NCBI GenBank assembly: GCA_026713745.1 | Contig: JAPONU010000520.1 | Span: 1 to 20,812 of the forward strand | Reading direction: 5' to 3' | Length of the DNA: 20,812 nucleotides | DNA from: a bacterium | GTDB taxonomy: Bacteria; Actinomycetota; Acidimicrobiia; Acidimicrobiales; CATQHL01 | The notes under the pieces: model-generated | What the model saw: only the letters and a program-made list of their open reading frames with translations | What the model was told of the DNA's origin: nothing | Database searches by the model: none | Translations under genes and position numbers: made by a program | Shown here: piece by piece, positions 12,854 through 19,333 of the stretch | How positions within the stretch are numbered: position 1 is the stretch's first letter | How the letters are laid out: each line of letters starts with the position of its first letter

Positions 12854-13753
12854 TCAGACTCCTGCTTCGTCGGCGGATGCGTGCCAGCGCTGCGTGCTGA
12901 TGCGTCCCAGCCAGCTGAACGCCCAGAACACCAGGATCCCCAGCAGCGAGGAAACGATCAGAGCCGCGATCAACTCCTTGGTGGCGGCTTGGCCGCGGTA
13001 CTTGTCGATCAGCACCCCGATGCCCTTCTCGCCGCGGCCGAAGAAGAACTCCCCGACGATGGCGCCGATCACCGACAGTCCCGCGGCGATGCGCAGCCCG
13101 GCGAAGGTTGCGGGCAGTGAGGCCGGGAACTCCAGCTTCCGGAATCGGGTCGAGCGGGAGGCCTTGTGCAGGGTCAGCAACTCGTGCAGGTTGCCCTCGG
13201 CGGACTGCAGACCGAACAGCGTGTTGGTGATGATCGGGAACAGGGCGATCAGCACCGTGACGATCACCCGTGCCTGGAAATCGAAGCCGAACAGCCCGCC
13301 GATGAGCGGCACGAGCGCCAGGATGGGGATCGTCTGCAGGACGACCGCCCAGGGGAAGAAGGAGTGCTCCACCCAGCGCCGCAGGTTCATCGCCACGGCG
13401 AACAGCATCCCGCAGCCCGCGGCGATGGCCAGGCCCGTGAACGACTCCTTGGCGGTGACCCGCAGGCCGTCGAGCAACTCGCCGCGCACGTCGCCGTCGC
13501 CGATCGCGGCGTTCCACACTTCATGCAGCGGTGGGAGCAGGAACTGGCGGTCATCGGCCAGCATCACGTACGAGAGCAGGTACCACAGGCCCACCATCGC
13601 CACGCTGAACAGCAGAGGAAGGCTGATCGTCCTCAGCCGCCGCCAGAGCCGCTGCCACCCGGTCGGGGTCGCGTTGGACGTGGTTGCGGTGTCGGGTGGG
13701 GAGCGGCCCGGCACCGGGGGTGTCTCCGGTGCCGGGCCGCGTCGCTGGATCAC
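12854..13753 (-). CDS. ABC transporter permease, importer type (NMT1/nitrate/taurine-like)
   Basis: This 299-residue inner-membrane protein has several hydrophobic spans, for example PLLFSVAMVGLWYLLSYV (46-63), FTGLAIAAGCGMLFAVAM (105-122), VVLQTIPILALVPLIGGL (137-154) and VIVTVLIALFPIITNTLF (163-180). The cytoplasmic EAA loop at about 190-225 (LHELLTLHKASRSTRFRKLE, then LPATFAGLRIAAGL) contacts the ATPase subunit. Together with GAIVGEFFF this is typical of the SsuC/TauC/ThiX/RibX permease group. GTG 13753 is the only reasonable start, 28 nt after the binding-protein gene, so they share an operon. It is a clear paralogue of the permease at 15672-16535, suggesting a heterodimeric channel. No ATPase gene is present in the window. 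Confidence 0.92.
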   Translation of the reverse strand: MIQRRGPAPETPPVPGRSPPDTATTSNATPTGWQRLWRRLRTISLPLLFSVAMVGLWYLLSYVMLADDRQFLLPPLHEVWNAAIGDGDVRGELLDGLRVTAKESFTGLAIAAGCGMLFAVAMNLRRWVEHSFFPWAVVLQTIPILALVPLIGGLFGFDFQARVIVTVLIALFPIITNTLFGLQSAEGNLHELLTLHKASRSTRFRKLEFPASLPATFAGLRIAAGLSVIGAIVGEFFFGRGEKGIGVLIDKYRGQAATKELIAALIVSSLLGILVFWAFSWLGRISTQRWHASADEAGV

Positions 13754-13781
13754 GTGCCGGTCGGACTCCCGCCCGCGACGG

Positions 13782-15401
13782 CTAGAAGCCGAGGCTGATG
13801 GAGGGATCCAGGAACTCGTTGGTGTAGACGTCGTCGGGCGTGACGTTCGGGTCGAAGCTCTCGACGCCCTGATCGGTGAAGATCGGCGTCAGGATGTCGA
13901 TCAGACCCTGGATGCGGTCCCCGTTCATGTCGCCGACGAAGCCGTTGCCGCCGTCGGTCACCAGCCCGAGGTCTCGCATGGCCACGGTGGCCGCGGCGTG
14001 CGTCTCCTTGGACGACGTCCAGAAGCTGTCCAACTCCTTGACGATGTCGTCGAGCTTGTCGTTGACCGGCTGCGGGTCGTTGAAGTAGTCGACCAGATCC
14101 TGCTGCATGATCGGCACGATCAGCTCCAGGCACTCGCGGTAGCGCTCGACGTCGCCGGACCGCACCGAGACCGCCGACTGGTAGAGCTCGACACCGGCGT
14201 CGTGGATCAGCAGGAAGTCCACCGGCTTGAGCCAGTTGGCGATCTCGTTCTCGTAGCGGAAGGGCTCGTTGGTGGCGAAGCCCTGCTGCACGAGTCCGTC
14301 CTCGGCGACGAACCGGGTCGGCGAGCCGTCGTAGGAGCCGTCGACGTTCGCGGCGTCGATGACGCCGTTGGCGACCAGGTAGTCCATGTAGGTGGCACCC
14401 TGGAAGTACAGCACCGTGGCCCCGGAGTTCCCGATGTCCTCGAACGTCTCGAAGTCGTAGTCGTCGGGATCCCACATGAGGATCTGCGGACCCACCTCGA
14501 AGCTGGTGAACACGGCGGTGACCGGGGTCTGGCCGTAGCTCCGGATGGCTGCCGCGGTGTCGACGTAGGCCATGAAGATGTCGTCGTCGGCGTAGAACTG
14601 CGCCGTCGGCGGCGAGAAGCCGATGTAGGGGCCGCCGGCGCGGATCTCGACGGTGAGTCCCGTGTCGTGCAGCTCGCCGGAGTAGGTGCCGTTCTCGGCG
14701 TCCACGACACCGTCGGTGCCGATCATCTGGTACGTGTGGGCGTGCTCGGGCTCGGGGAACCAGTCCGTCTGGATGATCAGCGGGTTCGGGCACACGTCGG
14801 TGAGCTGGACCCCTGCCATCGCGGACTCGGCGGACTCGGCGGATGCTGCGGCTTCGGCCTCGGCCTCGGCGCGCGCCGCCTCGGCGGATGCCTGGGCGGC
14901 CTGTGCCGCCTCGGCGGCGGCTCGGGCGTCGTCGGCCTCGGCCTGCGCGGCTGCTGCCTCTTGCTGCGCTGCCGCGGCTTCCGACAGCGCCTCGTCGGCG
15001 GCCGCCTGGGCACGTGCCAACGCGTCTTCGGCCGCGGCCATGGCTTCGACGTTGCCTTCGGCGGTCGCCTGGGCCAGGTCGGCTCCGGCCTGTGCCGCCT
15101 CGGCTGCGGCCAGTGCCGCGTCGGCTGCGGCTGCGGCTGCGGCTGCGTCGGCTGCGGCGGCTGCGGCGTCGGCTGTGGCTACCGCAGCGTCGGCGATGCC
15201 GGTGCCGGCGTCCGCCTGGGCGCTCTGTGCGGCCGAAGCGGCAGCCCCGGCGTCGGACAGAGCCGCCTCGGCGGCCGCTTGAGCGGCACGAGCCTCGGCC
15301 GCGGCTGCGTCGGCAGCCTCGGTGGCCGAGTCGTCAGCCGCGCATGCTGCCGCCACGACAGCCAGCGCTGTGGCGAGTGCGATCAGGACACGTTTGGTCA
15401 T
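13782..15401 (-). CDS. NMT1/THI5-like ABC substrate-binding lipoprotein with long Ala-rich stalk
   Basis: This 539-residue protein has signal peptide MTKRVLIALATALAVVAAAC with lipobox Cys20, indicating membrane anchoring by lipid. Residues about 24-195 are almost only Ala with Glu, Asp, Gln, Ser and Arg and no proline, probably one long helix or coiled coil. The binding domain starts near CPNPLIIQTDWFPEPEHAH (204-222) and continues with VEIRAGGPYIGFSPP, GATVLYFQGATYMDYL and NEIANWLKP. The TDWFPxPxHA motif fits the NMT1/THI5/RibY family, which binds pyrimidine, thiamine-precursor or riboflavin-like ligands. The ligand is not provable here. GGAGGAG at 15410-15416 lies 8 nt before ATG 15401. Genes for two permeases flank it. 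Confidence 0.88.
   Translation of the reverse strand: MTKRVLIALATALAVVAAACAADDSATEAADAAAAEARAAQAAAEAALSDAGAAASAAQSAQADAGTGIADAAVATADAAAAAADAAAAAAAADAALAAAEAAQAGADLAQATAEGNVEAMAAAEDALARAQAAADEALSEAAAAQQEAAAAQAEADDARAAAEAAQAAQASAEAARAEAEAEAAASAESAESAMAGVQLTDVCPNPLIIQTDWFPEPEHAHTYQMIGTDGVVDAENGTYSGELHDTGLTVEIRAGGPYIGFSPPTAQFYADDDIFMAYVDTAAAIRSYGQTPVTAVFTSFEVGPQILMWDPDDYDFETFEDIGNSGATVLYFQGATYMDYLVANGVIDAANVDGSYDGSPTRFVAEDGLVQQGFATNEPFRYENEIANWLKPVDFLLIHDAGVELYQSAVSVRSGDVERYRECLELIVPIMQQDLVDYFNDPQPVNDKLDDIVKELDSFWTSSKETHAAATVAMRDLGLVTDGGNGFVGDMNGDRIQGLIDILTPIFTDQGVESFDPNVTPDDVYTNEFLDPSISLGF
14817..15332 (-). repeat. Low-complexity alanine-rich coding tract (stalk)
   Basis: About 172 codons, mostly GCC/GCG/GCA/GCT, encode the stalk of the substrate-binding lipoprotein. 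The DNA contains short GCx-rich runs, for example around 15121-15175, that could expand or contract by slippage without frame loss. Codons vary in the third base, so it is not a recent pure trinucleotide expansion. Confidence 0.8.
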
Positions 15402-15409
15402 CGGATTGT

Positions 15410-15416
15410 CTCCTCC
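15410..15416 (-). promoter_or_regulatory. Strong ribosome-binding site of the binding-protein gene
   Basis: GGAGGAG on the minus strand, 8 nt before ATG 15401. It fixes the start and thus the signal peptide. It is much stronger than the sites of the flanking permease genes, fitting excess production of binding protein. Confidence 0.75.
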
Positions 15417-15454
15417 ATTGTGAACGCTTGCGAGATCTTCGCTCCGGTGCGGTC

Positions 15455-15486
15455 AGACCGGGCATCAGGGTAGTCAAATCCGGTCT
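15455..15486. promoter_or_regulatory. Inverted repeat upstream of the binding-protein gene
   Basis: AGACCGG (15455-15461) and CCGGTCT (15480-15486) are perfect 7-bp arms around 18 nt, within the 270-nt gap between the second permease and the binding-protein gene. On the minus strand TTGACT overlaps the repeat and resembles a -35 box, but no good -10 follows. It may be an operator or an mRNA processing hairpin. No gene is seen in 15417-15671. Confidence 0.3.
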
Positions 15487-15671
15487 CGTTGGTGGCCGCG
15501 GAGTGCGTCGCTGACACGACAGACCGGCGTGACCGCGATTCGCCCGGCTGCCGGTGCTCCGGGGCGGCTTCGATTCCGGGCCGACTCCGGCGGCGGAACC
15601 ACCCGTCGGCGCCGCGGAGCCGCTCAGCCCCCGTGGCCCGAGCGGACCCATGGCTCAGGCGGGCCGGTGGT

Positions 15672-16535
15672 TCAGGCCGAGTACCAGTGATCGGTGAGGC
15701 GCCGTCCGACCCAGCCGAAGAACCAGAAGAGCACCACCCCGAGCAGTGAGCTGAACACGATCCCGGCCACCAGCTTCGATCCTGAGAGCTGGTTCTGGAA
15801 CAGGAACAGCAACTGGCCGAGTCCCTCGGAGCCGTAACTGCCGCCCTTGAAGAAGAACTCGCCCACGATGGCGCCGACCACGGCCAGACCGGCCGAGATG
15901 CGGAACCCGGTGAAGATGGCGGGCAGGGCGGCGGGCAACTGGAGCTTGCGGAAACGGGTCAAGCGACTCGCATGATGCAGCGTGAACAGGTCGTGCATGC
16001 TCGGTTCGACCGAGCGAAGACCGAAGAGCGTGTTGGTGATGATCGGGAAGATCGAGATGATGATCGTGACGACAACCTGGCTCTGGAAGTCCCACCCCCA
16101 CCACAGGCCGATGAGCGGGCTGATCGCCACGATGGGAACGGCCTGCACCGCCACCGCGTACGGGAAGACGCTGCGCTCGATCCAGCGGGCCTGGCTCATG
16201 ATCACGGCGACGGTCATGCCCCCGACGATGGCCAGCGCGAGGCCCACCAGCGTGACCTGGGTGGTGCGCCACAGCCCCAGCAGCACCTGCTCGAGGTTGT
16301 CCCAGGTCAGGAACCCGACATCGATGACCCGATGCAGCGGGGGCAGGAAGAACTGCTGGTCCCGGTCCAGCACGAAGTAGGTGAACAGGTACCAGACTCC
16401 GATCACCCCGGCCGCCACGACCGCCGGCGGACCGATCAGCCTCGCCCGGGAGGCGCGGCGGTCGCCGGGCGCGCCCAGCGCGGGCGGGGCTTCGGCCCCG
16501 AGTTCGGGGCTCTCCGTCGTCGTTGCTGTCTCCAT
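15672..16535 (-). CDS. ABC transporter permease, paralogue of the 12854-13753 permease
   Basis: This is a 287-residue inner-membrane permease. Hydrophobic spans include AVVAAGVIGVWYLFTYFVL (38-56), TLVGLALAIVGGMTVAVIM (95-113), AVAVQAVPIVAISPLIGL (127-144) and VVVTIIISIFPIITNTLFGL (154-173). The EAA loop (180-215) reads MHDLFTLHHASRLTRFRKLQ, then LPAIFTGFRISAGLAVVGAI. It shares FPIITNTLFGL, TRFRKL and VGAIVGEFFF with the other permease, so the two arose by duplication. ATG 16535 was chosen; the frame continues upstream through the 45-bp tandem repeats, which is not believable protein. As first gene of the minus-strand operon it is probably driven from the 16536-16893 gap. Confidence 0.9.
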   Translation of the reverse strand: METATTTESPELGAEAPPALGAPGDRRASRARLIGPPAVVAAGVIGVWYLFTYFVLDRDQQFFLPPLHRVIDVGFLTWDNLEQVLLGLWRTTQVTLVGLALAIVGGMTVAVIMSQARWIERSVFPYAVAVQAVPIVAISPLIGLWWGWDFQSQVVVTIIISIFPIITNTLFGLRSVEPSMHDLFTLHHASRLTRFRKLQLPAALPAIFTGFRISAGLAVVGAIVGEFFFKGGSYGSEGLGQLLFLFQNQLSGSKLVAGIVFSSLLGVVLFWFFGWVGRRLTDHWYSA

Positions 16536-16637
16536 CGCCTCGCACCCGTGCCGTGCCGACCGCCCGAAGCCTACGCGACCGGTTGCGCTGCGACCGACGA
16601 CCGGGGCCTCGACCGCGCGCCGGGCGACCGGCAGGGC

Positions 16638-16781
16638 GTCGCCGGCTCGATCTCCTCGAAGCCCCCCATACCCGTGGTTGGCGTCGCCGGCTCGATCTCC
16701 TCGAAGCCCCCCATACCCGTGGTTGGCGTCGCCGGCTCGATCTCCTCGAAGCCGCCCATACCCGTGGTTGGCGTCGCCGGC
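16638..16781. repeat. 45-bp tandem repeat, three copies plus 9 bp
   Basis: Copies at 16638-16682, 16683-16727 and 16728-16772 differ by one base (CCCCCC versus CCGCCC); a fourth starts at 16773-16781. Each begins GTCGCCGGCTCGATCTCCTC and ends CATACCCGTGGTTGGC. The unit is a multiple of three and has no stop in any of six frames, so it creates repeated 15-residue peptides such as MGGFEEIEPATPTTG on the minus strand, but no start signal or domain supports translation. It sits 103 nt upstream of the permease start and 112 nt from the divergent dehydrogenase, in the 358-nt regulatory gap. No other feature is evident in the gap apart from the inverted repeat at 16854. Confidence 0.92.
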
Positions 16782-16853
16782 GGTCGCTGTCGCTGCCGAG
16801 CGATTCACCGCCGGAAGGCCGCGCGCCCCACGCGGAGGGTTCCCGATGGGCTC

Positions 16854-16884
16854 GTGACATCCGGCGCTGCTCGGGACCTGTCAC
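16854..16884. promoter_or_regulatory. Inverted repeat before the first FAD/GcvT dehydrogenase
   Basis: GTGACA (16854-16859) and TGTCAC (16879-16884) form perfect 6-bp arms separated by 19 nt, ending 9 nt before GTG 16894. No Shine-Dalgarno is visible there, so the transcript may be near-leaderless and this repeat could overlap the promoter. Short arms; weak evidence. Confidence 0.25.
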
Positions 16885-16893
16885 AATGACCCG

Positions 16894-19332
16894 GTGAGCG
16901 CAGCGGAGGGTCTTCCCGACCGGGCGCAGGTGGTCATCGTCGGCGGTGGCGTGATCGGCTGCAGCACGGCCTACCACTTGGCGCGGCGCGGCATCAGCGA
17001 CGTTCTGGTCCTCGAGCAGGGCAGTCTCACCTGCGGCACGACCTGGCACGCCGCGGGGCTGGTCACCCAACTCCGCTCCACCTACAGCCTCACCGAACTC
17101 GCCACCTACTCGGCCCGCCTGTTCGAGCAGCTCGAGGAGGAGACCGGCCAGTCGCCCGGCTACCGCACGGAGGGGTCGATCACCGTCGCCGACAACGCCG
17201 AGCGCTGGGAGGAGGTGCTGCGCGGCGCCTCGATGGGAACCATGGTGGGTGTCGAGACCCGAGTGTTGGACCTCGACGAGTTGTCCGAGCGCTGGCCGCT
17301 GGTGCGGACCGACGATCTGGTGGGCGCGCTGCTGGTGGTCCGCGACGGCCAACTCTCCCCGGTGGACACCACCATGGCGCTGGCGAAGGGGGCGCGCAAT
17401 CGCGGCGCCACCATTCGCGAGGGCGTGGCTGTGACCGGTCTGGATACCGAAGATGGCCGGATCACCGGCGTGCGGACCGATCGGGGCGACATCGAGACCG
17501 AGACCGTCGTGCTGGCGACCGGGATGTGGACCCGCCAGTTGGCCGCCACCATCGGCGTGAACGTGCCGCTGCAGGCCTGCGAGCACTTCTACATCGTCAC
17601 CGAGCCCCTCGACGGCGTCGACGCCACGACGCCGGTGCTGCGAGACCCCGGCAACTACACGTACTTCAAGGAGGAGACCGGCAAGATCATGGCCGGCTTC
17701 TTCGAACCTCGCGGCAAGATCTGGCACCTGGAGGGGGTGCCGCCGGGCAGCAGCTTCGTGCAGCTGCCCGAGGACTGGGACCACGTCGGGCCGATCTTCG
17801 AGCGCTCCATTCACCGGGTGCCGGCCCTGGGCGAGTGCGGGATCCAGCTCTTCTTCAACGGACCCGAGGCCTTCACGCCCGACGGCGTCTTCTACATGGG
17901 TGAGGCACCCGAGGTGGACGGCTGCTTCGTGGCGGCCGGATTCAACTCCATCGGGGTGCAGACCTCCGGCGGTGTGGGCTGGGTGCTGGCCGACTGGGTC
18001 GCGGACCGCCATCCCCCCATCGACCTCACCTCGGTGGACATCAGCCGCGCGATGCCTTTCCAGTCCGATCCCGCCTACCTGCGCGACCGAATCGGCGAGA
18101 GCCTCGGCCTGCTCTACGCCATGCACTGGCCGCACCGCCAGTACGAGAGTGCCCGCAACCGGCGGCTCTCGCCCCTGCACGACCGCATCGACGCCGCCGG
18201 GGCGGTATTCGGCGAGACGGCCGGCTGGGAGCGCCCCAACTGGTATGCCTTCGACGGCCAGGAGCGGGTCTACGAGTACAGCTACGGCAAGCAGAACTGG
18301 TGGGCGAACGCGGGCGCCGAGTGCGGTGCCGTGCGGGAACGGGTGGGCCTGTTCGATCAGACCTCGTTCGTGAAGTTCAGCGTCAACGGGCCCGACGCCG
18401 CCGTGGCACTCAACCGGCTCAGCGCCGCCGAGGTGGATACCGAGCCGGGGCGCGCCGTCTACACGCAGTGGTGCAACGAGCGGGGCGGGATCGAGGCCGA
18501 TCTGACCGTGACCCGACTCGGCCCCGAGTCATTCCTGGTGGTCACCGCCGCGGCGTCGCAGACGCGCGACTGGGCGCGGCTGCGCCGGGGATGCCGCGAC
18601 TTCGACGTGACGATCGGCGACATCACCGACCAGCAGGCGATGCTGGGGCTCATGGGCCCCCTGGCGCGCCACGTGCTGGGACCGCTCACCGGCGCCTCGC
18701 TGACCGACGAGGACTTCCCGTTCGCCGCCGCACGGACCATCGACGTGGCCGGTCGCGAGGTCCTGGCCATCCGGATGAGCTACGTGGGTGAGCTGGGCTG
18801 GGAGCTGTACGTGGCGAACGCCGACGCCGTGGTGGTCTTCGACGCCCTCATGGCCGCCGGCGAGCCGCACGGCCTCGCCCTCGCCGGCTACCACGCCATG
18901 AACACGCTGCGCCTCGAGTCGGGCTACCGCCACTGGGGCCACGACATGTCCCCGGCGGACACCCCCTTGGAGGCCGGCCTGGGGTTCGCAGTGGGTTGGG
19001 ACAAGCAGGTGGACTTCTGCGGCCGGGCCGCCCTGGAGGCTCAGCGTTCACAGCCCCGGACGAAACGCCTCGTGCAGTTCCGGCTCGAGGATCCCGAACT
19101 GCTCATCTACCACGACGAGCCGATCCTGCGGGATGGCGGGGTCGTGGGAACCACCACCTCGGCATCCTGGAGCTACCTGGAGGACCGCTGCCTGGCCATG
19201 GGCTACGTGCACCATGCCGAGGCGGTGACGGCGGACTGGCTCGAAGCGGGCTCCTTCGCCATCGACGTGGGCGGGCGGCGGGTCCCGGCCACCGCGTCAC
19301 TGCGCAGCTTCTACCGACCGCGCCGGAGGTGA
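16894..19332 (+). CDS. FAD-dependent dehydrogenase with GcvT domain (dimethylglycine/sarcosine dehydrogenase family)
   Basis: This 812-residue enzyme has the full domain order of the family. An FAD-binding oxidase domain (about 12-375) carries VVIVGGGVIGCSTAYHLARRG. A short linker domain (about 376-430) follows, then an aminomethyltransferase-like GcvT domain (about 430-700) and its C-terminal barrel (about 710-805). His52 in TTWHAAGL aligns with the histidine that covalently holds FAD in mammalian dimethylglycine and sarcosine dehydrogenases. The expected reaction is oxidative N-demethylation, with the one-carbon unit passed to tetrahydrofolate in the GcvT part. GTG 16894 is the start; the ATG seven bases upstream meets a stop at once. 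The next gene starts after a 1-nt gap. The exact substrate is not determined; homologues span several N-methyl amines. Confidence 0.92.
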   Translation: MSAAEGLPDRAQVVIVGGGVIGCSTAYHLARRGISDVLVLEQGSLTCGTTWHAAGLVTQLRSTYSLTELATYSARLFEQLEEETGQSPGYRTEGSITVADNAERWEEVLRGASMGTMVGVETRVLDLDELSERWPLVRTDDLVGALLVVRDGQLSPVDTTMALAKGARNRGATIREGVAVTGLDTEDGRITGVRTDRGDIETETVVLATGMWTRQLAATIGVNVPLQACEHFYIVTEPLDGVDATTPVLRDPGNYTYFKEETGKIMAGFFEPRGKIWHLEGVPPGSSFVQLPEDWDHVGPIFERSIHRVPALGECGIQLFFNGPEAFTPDGVFYMGEAPEVDGCFVAAGFNSIGVQTSGGVGWVLADWVADRHPPIDLTSVDISRAMPFQSDPAYLRDRIGESLGLLYAMHWPHRQYESARNRRLSPLHDRIDAAGAVFGETAGWERPNWYAFDGQERVYEYSYGKQNWWANAGAECGAVRERVGLFDQTSFVKFSVNGPDAAVALNRLSAAEVDTEPGRAVYTQWCNERGGIEADLTVTRLGPESFLVVTAAASQTRDWARLRRGCRDFDVTIGDITDQQAMLGLMGPLARHVLGPLTGASLTDEDFPFAAARTIDVAGREVLAIRMSYVGELGWELYVANADAVVVFDALMAAGEPHGLALAGYHAMNTLRLESGYRHWGHDMSPADTPLEAGLGFAVGWDKQVDFCGRAALEAQRSQPRTKRLVQFRLEDPELLIYHDEPILRDGGVVGTTTSASWSYLEDRCLAMGYVHHAEAVTADWLEAGSFAIDVGGRRVPATASLRSFYRPRRR
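19325..19329 (+). promoter_or_regulatory. Ribosome-binding site of the second dehydrogenase
   Basis: GGAGG overlaps the last codons of the first dehydrogenase gene, 4 nt before ATG 19334. It supports that start and tight translational coupling of the two genes. Confidence 0.7.
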
Positions 19333-19333
19333 C

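Noticed and set aside
12894..15473. Very long plus-strand open frame (859 codons) opposite the importer genes
   Set aside because: It is antisense to a permease and the binding-protein gene; its Gly/Cys/Leu-rich part simply mirrors the Ala-rich tract. High G+C keeps antisense frames open.
16571..16759. Small minus-strand ORF with repeated MGGFEEIEPATPTTG
   Set aside because: All six frames of the 45-bp unit are open, there is no ribosome-binding site, and the frame ends in unrelated sequence. Recorded as a DNA repeat, not a gene.
16536..16808. Longer start of the second permease
   Set aside because: The extension would translate the 45-bp repeats as GDANHGYGGLRGDRA units, unlike any permease N-terminus.
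15655..18180. Minus-strand 841-codon open frame across the divergent gap
   Set aside because: It runs antisense through the first dehydrogenase and out of frame through the permease and the 45-bp repeats; no domain is recognisable.
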